Assembly: GCA_017405115.1 (NCBI GenBank)
Contig: JAFRBA010000102.1
Span: 1 to 41,255, forward strand
Direction: 5' to 3'
Origin: Kiritimatiellia bacterium
GTDB lineage: Bacteria > Verrucomicrobiota > Kiritimatiellia > RFP12 > UBA1067
Length of the DNA stretch: 41,255 nucleotides
Shown here: positions 35,385 to 41,255 of the stretch, in pieces
Position numbering within the stretch: position 1 is the stretch's first letter
How the letters are laid out: every line of letters starts with the position of its first letter
Program-made: the position numbers and the translations under genes
The notes under the pieces: generated by a model
Databases searched by the model: none
Seen by the model: only the letters and a program-made list of their open reading frames with translations
Told to the model about the DNA's origin: nothing

Positions 35385-35477
35385 TCTAACTTACCCCCTT
35401 GACAATCTAACTAAATCTAACTATACTACGCGCCAGTTAGCACTAACAAGGTGAACAGTATACCAAAAAACCCTAAC
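35385..35477. promoter_or_regulatory. divergent early/repressor promoters with CTAAC operators
   Basis: Rightward early promoter: TTGACA (35399-35404), 17-bp spacer, TATACT (35422-35427). The spacer holds two tandem AATCTAACTA decamers (35404-35413, 35414-35423). Leftward repressor promoter: TTGTTA (complement of 35444-35449), 18 bp, TATAGT (complement of 35420-35425), so the two -10 boxes overlap. CTAAC also occurs at 35386, 35443 and 35473 and inverted at 35436 (GTTAGCACTAAC), giving several likely repressor half-sites. Confidence 0.75.
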
Positions 35478-35493
35478 AGGAGGTAGAGAAAAG

Positions 35494-35859
35494 ATGAAGA
35501 AGATGAAGGGAAAATCAAAGCGGGCGGAATGCGGCAGGCGCTTCCGCGTCATTCGCCGGCTGGCGGCCAGTTTCGCCGAGCGGGTCGATTTCTCGTCTGC
35601 CGCCGTCAAGGCGCTCAAGGAAATGGGGTATTCGTCCGGCGACGATTTTGTCTGTACTGCCGCAGTATTGCCAGCTGGGTCAGAGGCCGAAAATCGAATC
35701 GTGCGCGCACATATTATGTCAGCCCTAGTTTACGCTGTAGGTTTAAGCTCGGCGCGTATGGGCGTCTCCTTCGATGACATCGAAACACTACACGTGCACG
35801 ACGGCAAGGAGATCGTGCTGAACTTTACGTTTGGCTTCGACATCGAGGAGGGGAAGTGA
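35494..35859 (+). CDS. early phage protein of unknown function, 121 residues
   Basis: The first gene of the early operon. An ideal AGGAGG site stands 10-12 bases before the ATG. A basic N-terminus (MKKMKGKSKRAECGRRF) is followed by a mixed alpha/beta domain (GDDFVCTAAVLPAG, FDDIETLHVHDGKEIVLNFTF). There is no recognised family. The stop is followed one base later by the next start. Confidence 0.7.
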   Translation: MKKMKGKSKRAECGRRFRVIRRLAASFAERVDFSSAAVKALKEMGYSSGDDFVCTAAVLPAGSEAENRIVRAHIMSALVYAVGLSSARMGVSFDDIETLHVHDGKEIVLNFTFGFDIEEGK

Positions 35860-35860
35860 G

Positions 35861-36232
35861 ATGAAGAAGCGAAACGGCGTCAGGGTGATACGCGCTTCGA
35901 TCTCGACGGTCAAGGCCGGGAAGATGATGCGCAAGGTGACGGGCTGCGGCATGTATGCAAAGGACGCCATTCTGCGAGACGTCTATCTCGCAGGTGCGCG
36001 GGACGTCATCGGCGGCGACCTGGGCTGGGCGTTCCGCCGCGCAATACTCACCGGCGACATGAAGCAGGTCGCCCGCTTCTGCTCCGACGGCTGGAAGGTC
36101 ATCGGCGACATGGAGGCATTTATGTCCGAGCGCGCGGCTCTCAAGGGCATCATCGGCATCCATCAAAGCGTGAAACAGATATCGCGCAATCTTGCCGCGA
36201 TTCTCGACGATGTAGCCAAGGAGGCGAAGTGA
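35861..36232 (+). CDS. early phage protein of unknown function, 123 residues
   Basis: The start at 35861 (MKKRNGVRVIRASIST) is chosen because GAGGAGGGG precedes it. The protein is helical with a basic N-terminus and no transmembrane segment (LGWAFRRAILTGDMKQVARF; HQSVKQISRNLAAIL). No family is recognised. It sits in the early operon between two unknown small genes. Confidence 0.65.
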   Translation: MKKRNGVRVIRASISTVKAGKMMRKVTGCGMYAKDAILRDVYLAGARDVIGGDLGWAFRRAILTGDMKQVARFCSDGWKVIGDMEAFMSERAALKGIIGIHQSVKQISRNLAAILDDVAKEAK

Positions 36233-36269
36233 AAAGAACGAAAACAAACTAACAGGAGGTAGAGAAAAG

Positions 36270-36527
36270 ATGAAGAAACTGATGGCGATTGCGGCAGCGA
36301 CAATGCTGGCCGGATGCATCACAATCGAAGACAAGGGCTTCAATCTCATTCGCGAGAGAAGGGTTGATATTACGACTACAGGCTATGAGAGCCTGCCGCC
36401 CGGTAGATACAGGCTTATGATTGAGGCCAAAAAATACACCTCTACCCCTACTTGGTACAAAGGGTGGTTGAATGTCTCCGAAACTCGCCAGTATACCTTC
36501 GGCTGTGACGATGAGGAGGCGAAGTAA
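36270..36527 (+). CDS. small phage lipoprotein
   Basis: The protein is 85 residues with a lipoprotein signal (MKKLMAIAAATMLAGC; Cys16), then a small beta domain (LPPGRYRLMIEAKKYTSTP). The 29-bp leader and start are identical to those of the 35494 gene. A lipoprotein made early in infection or leaking in the lysogen could act in superinfection exclusion; this is inference. Confidence 0.7.
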   Translation: MKKLMAIAAATMLAGCITIEDKGFNLIRERRVDITTTGYESLPPGRYRLMIEAKKYTSTPTWYKGWLNVSETRQYTFGCDDEEAK

Positions 36528-36528
36528 C

Positions 36529-36732
36529 ATGGCGTCGAAAGAAAGCAACGTCCGACTCACGGCGGTTGTGGCAACGCGATGTCAAGGCGTGGCGGCCACG
36601 GCTCGCGCGGTCGGCTGCCATCCCGGGCATCTAAGCTACATCATGCATGGCAAGCGGAAAGCAAACGAAACGCTTCGGCGCCGTCTCGCGCGCATTGGCA
36701 TCACAACGACCGTGGACGGGGAGGAGCTGTGA
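36529..36732 (+). CDS. small HTH DNA-binding protein
   Basis: The 67-residue protein has one helix-turn-helix-like segment (GVAATARAVGCHPGHLSYIMHGKRK) and a basic C-terminus. It may play a Ner/Cro-like role in early control; no close family is recognised. It starts one base after the lipoprotein stop and overlaps the next gene (TGATG). Confidence 0.65.
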   Translation: MASKESNVRLTAVVATRCQGVAATARAVGCHPGHLSYIMHGKRKANETLRRRLARIGITTTVDGEEL

Positions 36733-36986
36733 TGAAGATAGTATTGCAGATGACGGTCGGCGGGAGGCGGGCCTTCCGTTCGGAAGCCATTGTGCCGAAT
36801 GACATCGTTGACCGCCAGAAGATGCTCGCCACAAGCGTGGACGCGTGCTGTGACCTTGCCGAAGAGCAGATCAAGGAGGTTCGAGAGCTTGTTGGCGAGA
36901 TGATCATAGGATACGCCCCTACCGTAACGCATGATTTTCACTTGAACAGCAGCAACGACAAAAAGAACCCGAAGGAGGTGAAGTGA
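36732..36986 (+). CDS. early phage protein of unknown function, 84 residues
   Basis: The frame starts MKIVLQMTVGGRRAFRSEA and overlaps the stop of the previous gene. It consists of a beta hairpin followed by helices (VDACCDLAEEQIKEVRELVGEM). No known domain. Confidence 0.6.
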   Translation: MKIVLQMTVGGRRAFRSEAIVPNDIVDRQKMLATSVDACCDLAEEQIKEVRELVGEMIIGYAPTVTHDFHLNSSNDKKNPKEVK

Positions 36987-37564
36987 TGATGGCAAACACC
37001 ATGACCAGGGCTATACTCGGCTTTCTGGCGGAGTACTATCCCGCAAGCTTCCTCGCAGATTATATCGCCCAGCGGTGCAATCTCCCGTATAATTCCGTTG
37101 CTGACCACCTGGTAGCCCTGTTAAAGTCTGGGCTTGTCTCGGCCACAAGAGACCGGATAGACAACAGCGTCGCATGGAATATCACACCCAGGGGCCTCAA
37201 AGAGTTGACCTCTAACGAGCCCGTGAGGCCCTCCAGACGCAAATTCCTCGGGCGTCGCAAAACAATCTACATAGCCGGGCCGATGAGCGGACTGCCAAAC
37301 AACAATTTCTCCAAGTTCTTTGACGCGGAGGCGCGATTGATGAGCGATGGCTGGGATCCAATCAACCCATCGCGCTTCTCCGGCGTTTTCGGCGAACAGC
37401 CGGCGGGCAAGATGCTGGATGCGTGCTGCGAGGCGGAACGTGCGGCTATCCCGCACTGTGATGCCATCTACCTGCTGAAGGGCTGGGAGAACAGCAAGGG
37501 CGCGAAGCGCGAGCTTGCCGTGGCACTGCAGCACAACCTTGAAGTGATCGTGGAGGTGGCGTGA
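36986..37564 (+). CDS. winged-helix domain fused to DUF4406 (nucleoside deoxyribosyltransferase-like)
   Basis: The protein is 192 residues. N-terminal part (1-75) is a winged helix (AILGFLAEYYPASFLADYIAQR, shortened to FLAEYYPAS and IAQRCNLP) related to the gp26-like protein at 32068-32334. The C-terminal part (about 88-192) is DUF4406: YIAGPMSGLPNNNF, DGWDPINPSRF, CDAIYLLKGWENSKGAKRE. DUF4406 belongs to the nucleoside 2-deoxyribosyltransferase clan, which acts on nucleotides; phage versions are common with unknown substrate. AGGAGG precedes the start, and 36989 is an equally possible ATG. Confidence 0.8.
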   Translation: MMANTMTRAILGFLAEYYPASFLADYIAQRCNLPYNSVADHLVALLKSGLVSATRDRIDNSVAWNITPRGLKELTSNEPVRPSRRKFLGRRKTIYIAGPMSGLPNNNFSKFFDAEARLMSDGWDPINPSRFSGVFGEQPAGKMLDACCEAERAAIPHCDAIYLLKGWENSKGAKRELAVALQHNLEVIVEVA

Positions 37565-37707
37565 TGTGGTGTTGCAACTGCCCGGCGTTCGCCGACTGCG
37601 ACGATCCCGCCACGCTCGGCGGGGGATGCGACATGGACGGGGCCGACGACTTCGGCGTCGATCCGATCGACGATTTCGATGACGACGACAACATGGAGGT
37701 GGAGTGA
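37564..37707 (+). CDS. 47-residue acidic cysteine-rich protein
   Basis: The N-terminus MWCCNCPAFADCDD and a GGGCDMDG segment give five cysteines, with a strongly acidic C-terminal half (DDFDDDDN). Start and stop both overlap neighbours (TGATG). It may bind a metal or mimic DNA; no family recognised. Confidence 0.6.
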   Translation: MWCCNCPAFADCDDPATLGGGCDMDGADDFGVDPIDDFDDDDNMEVE

Positions 37708-38288
37708 TGGACATCGACGCTTTGAAGGAACGGCTTTCAAAGATGAAGGCTCTGGCGGACGCCGGCACAAGCGGAGAGCGCACCGCCGCCGATCACCTCA
37801 TTCGCAAGATATGCGCGAAGTATGACATCTCCATCGATGACATAGATGCCGAGGTCGAGCAAGAACACGATGTGTTAGTACCGCAGTCATGGCAAAGGCA
37901 GATTTTTCTGCAGTTGCTTGGCTTGATGCGAATTGAGCAATACGGCGACCGTCACGCCGACAAGCTACATCTCTTCATGCAGAAAAGGCCAGGCGGGCAT
38001 AGAGGTCGTGGCAAGAGTCGACGCCAGATATGGGTGAAGCGGTATTTCACTGTCTGCACAGACGCCCAGTGGCTGGAGCTTGCGGCTAAGTTCGATGTCC
38101 TATGCTTTGACTACGCGAAGCAACTCAAGGCCTTTCCGCTTGCCTTTCTTATAAGCAACGATCTGTTGATGCCCTACAACCCCGACAAACCAAATACTGC
38201 GCCTGATGAACAATACAACATTGCATCGACTCTTGCAGAGGGGATCAAGAAGTCCCGCCTAAGCAAGCAACTTGAAATGAAGGATTGA
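37707..38288 (+). CDS. DUF2786-like early phage protein
   Basis: The protein is 193 residues. The N-terminal about 45 residues match DUF2786 (LSKMKALADAGTSGERTAADH, KICAKYDIS). The rest is an alpha/beta domain (QIFLQLLGLMRIEQYG, RYFTVCTDAQWLELAAKFD). DUF2786 proteins occur in phages and plasmids without settled function. GGAGG lies just before the start. Confidence 0.7.
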   Translation: MDIDALKERLSKMKALADAGTSGERTAADHLIRKICAKYDISIDDIDAEVEQEHDVLVPQSWQRQIFLQLLGLMRIEQYGDRHADKLHLFMQKRPGGHRGRGKSRRQIWVKRYFTVCTDAQWLELAAKFDVLCFDYAKQLKAFPLAFLISNDLLMPYNPDKPNTAPDEQYNIASTLAEGIKKSRLSKQLEMKD

Positions 38289-38290
38289 AG

Positions 38291-39574
38291 ATGAAACAGG
38301 AAAAAGCGCACAAGTTCGACATCGGCGAGGGGTACGGGATCTGGACGGACCTGGACGGCGAGCCCCACCGCAGTTTCCCGGAGGAGTTCTGTCGCGCGAA
38401 GAACGGCGACTCGGCCGGCAAGTACATGATCGGCGACATGGCCGTCATGAACCAGCCGACGACCAAGAAGCGGTTCGGCATGTTCGTGATCGCGAACGTG
38501 GAGACCGGCGACTTCGGCGGCTCCGGGCTCAAGTACAGGATCACGGTGAAGCCCTACGGGACTCCGGAGGAGATTCGCGGGCTGAAGCCCGCCGCTCCGA
38601 TACAGCAAGCTGACAACAAGGAGAAGGAACCGAAGATGAAGAGACCTACGTATGTGATGAAGAAGATCAAGCTCGCGGACTGCAAGCCCCACGCCGACGC
38701 CGAGGCGTACAGCGCGTCGGGCGACGACAGGACGGCGCTCGGCAACTCGATCGAGGAGACGGGCGTGCTGTCGCCGATCGCCGTTGTGCCCGCCGAGGAC
38801 GGCAAGGGGTATTACGTGATCGACGGCATCGGGCGCATGAACGCGATGATCGCCGCAGGCGAAACCGAGACCGACGCCCAGGTGTTTGACCTCGGCGATT
38901 TGAGCGTCGCCGAGTTCGTGGTGTGCAAGAACGCCATGATGCGCAAGGTCACGACCGGCACGCGCGTGATGGCGTATTTGAAGTGCCACGAAAGGGAAGT
39001 GCTTGCGGCGGCGAACCCGGAGAAGTACCAGGGCCGTAAAGAAAGCAAGTGGCGCAACAAGGTGGCTGCGGTTTCACGTGAAACCGCAGCCGACGAAAAG
39101 GGTTGGGGCGCGAAGGAGATCGCCGAGCGCCTGGGCGTGTCGAAAAACGACGTTCTGGCGGGTGTCGAGCTGCTGAAGGCGATGGGGGAGGCTACGCCGG
39201 ACGGAGCCGGCGAATCAGGACGGGGCGCGGGCCCCAGCTATGAGCAGGGCGACCTGTTCGAGACGCTTGACGCGGTGATGCACGGCGAGACGCCGATCCG
39301 CCGCTGGAAGGCGGCGGTCTGCGGCAAGCAGCCGCGCACGGGCGGCAAGGCCGCAGCGGACTACACCTCCATCGGCGCCAGGACGATGGCGAGCCTCGCC
39401 GGGCTTTTCGAGAACTGGCAGACGGTGCCGATGGACTGCCGCGCGGCCATCATCGAGAAGTTCAAGGCGGCGCTCGAGGTCGCGCCCGACGACTTCAGGG
39501 CGGCGATGGGGGCGGCGGTTTCGGCTCACGCAGAGGCGCAGAGAGGCAGAGCGCGCAGAGGGAAGAGGCGGTAG
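38291..39574 (+). CDS. ParB-like nuclease/partition-fold protein with N-terminal extension
   Basis: The start at 38291 follows GAAGGA. Residues 1-100 form an extra domain of unknown type (FDIGEGYGIWTDLDGEP, YMIGDMAVMNQPTTKKRFGM). A ParB/Srx-fold domain spans about residues 115-215 (VLSPIAVVPAEDGKGYYVIDG); the usual GERR motif is degenerate (DGIGRMNA). A helix-turn-helix (AKEIAERLGVSKNDVLAGVELL) follows at about 275-295. A second in-frame ATG at 38636 has AAGGAG and would make the ParB part alone. The linker at 38577 is hairpin element B2, so two cistrons may have been joined. A parS-type palindrome lies within the gene at 39064-39091. Confidence 0.8.
   Translation: MKQEKAHKFDIGEGYGIWTDLDGEPHRSFPEEFCRAKNGDSAGKYMIGDMAVMNQPTTKKRFGMFVIANVETGDFGGSGLKYRITVKPYGTPEEIRGLKPAAPIQQADNKEKEPKMKRPTYVMKKIKLADCKPHADAEAYSASGDDRTALGNSIEETGVLSPIAVVPAEDGKGYYVIDGIGRMNAMIAAGETETDAQVFDLGDLSVAEFVVCKNAMMRKVTTGTRVMAYLKCHEREVLAAANPEKYQGRKESKWRNKVAAVSRETAADEKGWGAKEIAERLGVSKNDVLAGVELLKAMGEATPDGAGESGRGAGPSYEQGDLFETLDAVMHGETPIRRWKAAVCGKQPRTGGKAAADYTSIGARTMASLAGLFENWQTVPMDCRAAIIEKFKAALEVAPDDFRAAMGAAVSAHAEAQRGRARRGKRR
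38577..38602 (+). repeat. hairpin element family B, copy 2
   Basis: Stem GCGGGC-TGAA-GCCCGC with tail CGCTCCGATA, identical to copy 1. It encodes the linker RGLKPAAPI between the N-terminal domain and the ParB domain. Confidence 0.6.
39064..39091. promoter_or_regulatory. parS-like palindrome within the ParB-like gene
   Basis: A perfect 28-bp palindrome centred on ACGT. Its core GTTTCACGTGAAAC (39071-39084) equals the central 14 bases of the bacterial parS consensus TGTTTCACGTGAAACA; only the outer T/A pair differs (G/C here). It is translated as AAVSRETAA just before the HTH. Confidence 0.75.
39195..39221 (+). repeat. hairpin element family A, copy 5
   Basis: Stem CGCCGG/CCGGCG, loop ACGGAG, tail AATCAGGAC. 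It lies in a linker of the ParB-like gene (PDGAGESGRG), same strand. Confidence 0.6.
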
Positions 39575-39584
39575 GACAACGGAC

Positions 39585-39602
39585 GGGGCCTCTGGCGGCC
39601 CC
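39585..39602. other. hairpin before the transposase start
   Basis: GGGGCC and GGCCCC flank a 6-base loop in the 56-bp gap between the ParB-like stop and the transposase ATG. No T-tract follows. It could limit transposase expression. Confidence 0.4.
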
Positions 39603-39630
39603 GAACCCCACCCAAGGAAGAGGTTCTTAC

Positions 39631-41255
39631 ATGGAAAAGTCGGCAGAGAGATCGGCGAAGGTCGGCGAGGTGAGGCGGCTCGTCAGCGAGGGCGCGACGC
39701 TTGCGGCTGCGCTTCTCAAGGCGGGCGTGTCGGAGACCACCTACCGCCGCTGGGCGGCGAAGTTCGACGAGGGCGGCGTCAAGGCACTCGCCGACGCGCC
39801 CAAGAGCGGGCGGCCGCCGGTGGTCACGCTCGACGAGGACGAGAAGCGCTGCCTGAGGCGCATCTACCTGCAGTCGAACCGCGCAGAGCGCAGCGGCTCG
39901 ATGACGATGGCGGCGCGGATCGCGGCGCACGATCCGGCGACGTGCCTGCGTCCGGAGACGCGCGCGGCGATCCTGGCAGACCGCGCCTCAAAGCACTCGC
40001 TTCCCGTCGAGGTGAGGCGGGCGATGCGCGAGGTGTCGCCCGTCGCCGTCGCGCGGTACCGCGACGAGCGCGAGGGGATCAACAACGGCATCTACGTGCC
40101 GGGGTGGCTCAGGCGCGACGAGGAGACGGGGCGGCTGCTCCTTCCCGGCGAGCGGCAGGTGTGGGACGACGCGAGCGTGAACGTGGCCGTCGCGGTGCCG
40201 TGGGCGGGGCGCGGGGACAGGGCGGGCGACCGCTGGGGATGGCGCGCGGCGAGGTACCAGCTCTTGGCCGGCATCGACTGTGCGACGGACTTCTTCTGCG
40301 GGTTTGGCTACGTGATGCGCACGAGCGACGGCTACCGCGCCTGCGACGTCGCGAACGTGATGCATGAGGTGTGGCGACAGCAGGGCTACATGCCGAGGAA
40401 GGTGGTGCTGGAAGGCGGCTGCTGGCAGGCGAAGCCGACGATGGACTTTTTGCGGACGGCGGGCGTGGGCGTCATCGATGCCAAGGGGCGTCCAAACCAG
40501 AAGCTTGTGGAGAACTACTTCAACCGGCTGTGGACTGCGCTCTCGATCTTCCTTCCCGGCTACGGCCAGATAGGCCGCTACCGGGGCGAGATGAGGAAGG
40601 AGAACCTCAACTGGATGAAGGTCCTCTCCGGATCGGCCGACCCGAGGAAGTACTTCCCGACATTGAAGCAGTTCCTAACGGCGCTCAACAAGGCGGTGGA
40701 CTATCTCAGATGGGAAAAGGTCGAGTCTAAGACCTACGGCACCTGGAGCCCTCAGGAGCTTTACCAGGGCGCGGCGGCGAACGGCCTGCCGGTTCCCGAG
40801 GGGCTGGAGCGCTACGCGCTGCCGGTCGTCGCGCGGCGGCAGCTGAGGCGCGGCGGGATGGTGTTCGTGACCGCCGAGACTCAGATGGAGGGGCTTAGGC
40901 ACGAGTACGCCTTCGCGACCAGGAACGGCTGGCAGTACGACGGCGCGCCGGTCGTGGTGCGGTTCGATCCGGCGACGGCGGCGACGAGGGGCGCGAGCAT
41001 CGAGTTCGCCGAGACGTGGCGCGACTTCCGGGCCGGGACGGTGATCGACGGCGCGGCGCCCTGCGTGAGCGCGCCTCCGGACTTCGTGAACGACACCGGG
41101 ATATTCGACCTTCGCGGCGCGGGGCGCCACGAGCAGAGGGCGAACCGCGCGGCGGTCAGGACGGTCGTAACGGCGTACGACACGCGCGGGCCGGTGGCGA
41201 CGCGGATGGAGGACGGCGCGGAGACCGGCTGGGGGCTGCGCGGCGGCGTGCCGGC
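39631..41255 (+). CDS. Mu-type DDE transposase (A protein), 3' end outside window
   Basis: The ATG at 39631 is preceded by AAGGAAGAGG. 541 codons are visible and the frame is open at the window edge. N-terminal HTH domain (AGVSETTYRRWAAKFDEGG, near residues 26-45) is followed by the RNase H-like catalytic core: Asp216 in LLAGIDCATDF, then Glu261 in KVVLEGGCWQ at the usual second Asp position, and Glu294 in PNQKLVENYFNRLW. The C-terminal beta-barrel domain of Mu transposases follows (GGMVFVTAETQMEGLRHEY). It performs replicative transposition. Together with the ParB-like gene it is the end of the early operon in this window. Confidence 0.88.
   Translation, partial: MEKSAERSAKVGEVRRLVSEGATLAAALLKAGVSETTYRRWAAKFDEGGVKALADAPKSGRPPVVTLDEDEKRCLRRIYLQSNRAERSGSMTMAARIAAHDPATCLRPETRAAILADRASKHSLPVEVRRAMREVSPVAVARYRDEREGINNGIYVPGWLRRDEETGRLLLPGERQVWDDASVNVAVAVPWAGRGDRAGDRWGWRAARYQLLAGIDCATDFFCGFGYVMRTSDGYRACDVANVMHEVWRQQGYMPRKVVLEGGCWQAKPTMDFLRTAGVGVIDAKGRPNQKLVENYFNRLWTALSIFLPGYGQIGRYRGEMRKENLNWMKVLSGSADPRKYFPTLKQFLTALNKAVDYLRWEKVESKTYGTWSPQELYQGAAANGLPVPEGLERYALPVVARRQLRRGGMVFVTAETQMEGLRHEYAFATRNGWQYDGAPVVVRFDPATAATRGASIEFAETWRDFRAGTVIDGAAPCVSAPPDFVNDTGIFDLRGAGRHEQRANRAAVRTVVTAYDTRGPVATRMEDGAETGWGLRGGVP

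Larger units (their letters stand above)
27484..41255. mobile_element. Mu-like transposable prophage, left end in the histidine kinase gene, right end outside window
   Basis: The element is defined by a Mu-type DDE transposase (39631 onward), Mu gp25-gp29 homologues in the Mu order, an Xre repressor with divergent early promoter, and truncation of a host kinase at its left end. The exact first base is uncertain; a 5'-TG terminus at 27484 (TGACACGCCC) fits the rule that Mu-type ends begin with TG. The gene layout is unlike Mu: packaging genes read left towards the end, while early genes and transposase read right. Head and tail genes are not in the window. Confidence 0.85.

Noticed and set aside
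39064..39091. The palindrome as a transcription terminator
   Set aside because: It lies within an open coding frame and lacks a following T-tract; the parS core is a better explanation.

Overview
The window is about 41 kb of GC-rich bacterial chromosome carrying one end of a Mu-like transposable prophage. The gene content suggests a PVC-superphylum bacterium (Kiritimatiellota, Lentisphaerota or Verrucomicrobiota type, perhaps gut-associated). The pointers are many secreted glycoside hydrolases without SusC/SusD, Tat-exported GH109 and PHP proteins, a DUF4838 protein, LamG and beta-helix surface proteins, and a Mu-like phage. The taxonomic call is inference.

Region 1 (1-5.2 kb): the 3' part of a large DUF4011-type SF1 helicase/nuclease (+). 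Convergent to it is a two-gene operon (-) of a DsbD-like thiol transporter with a C-terminal thioredoxin domain and a TetR regulator.

Region 2 (5.2-25.8 kb, all minus strand): a polysaccharide-utilisation locus. In transcription order it runs LamG surface protein, DUF4838 protein, Tat-exported PHP phosphoesterase, GH31, GH95 alpha-fucosidase, GH39-like enzyme, a large unassigned TIM-barrel hydrolase, GH109 alpha-N-acetylgalactosaminidase, then damaged beta-helix genes. Alpha-fucosidase plus alpha-GalNAcase activity suggests fucosylated, GalNAc-containing glycans such as mucin-type O-glycans. The last genes are degenerate: one beta-helix gene has an in-frame TGA, a second has lost its N-terminal half, and a headless, tailless fragment of an unrelated repeat protein sits in its place.

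Region 3 (25.9-27.5 kb): a divergent membrane sensor histidine kinase (HisKA_3 type), probably the regulator of the locus. It is cut just after its H-box and lacks the ATPase domain because the prophage begins there.

Region 4 (about 27.5-41.3 kb, continuing past the window): the Mu-like prophage. A leftward cassette holds homologues of Mu gp25, gp26, gp27, gp28 (large terminase) and gp29 (portal), then an ASCH-domain protein and a 42-residue protein. Capsid and tail genes are absent between the portal and the prophage end. In the middle are a DUF1353/lipoprotein gene, a structured non-coding stretch, and a leftward repressor operon: Xre repressor, a 55-residue protein and a two-TM SLATT-like membrane protein with an in-frame TAG. 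A divergent promoter/operator with repeated CTAAC half-sites starts the rightward early operon: several small unknowns, a lipoprotein, HTH proteins, a wHTH-DUF4406 fusion, a DUF2786 protein, a ParB-like protein and the Mu-type transposase, which runs off the window.

The most unusual signals are a perfect 28-bp palindrome with an exact 14-bp parS core inside the phage ParB-like gene, a family of five hairpin elements whose stems change in a compensatory way while loop and tail stay fixed, the repressor-linked SLATT-like gene, and helically phased TTGA repeats at the prophage end.
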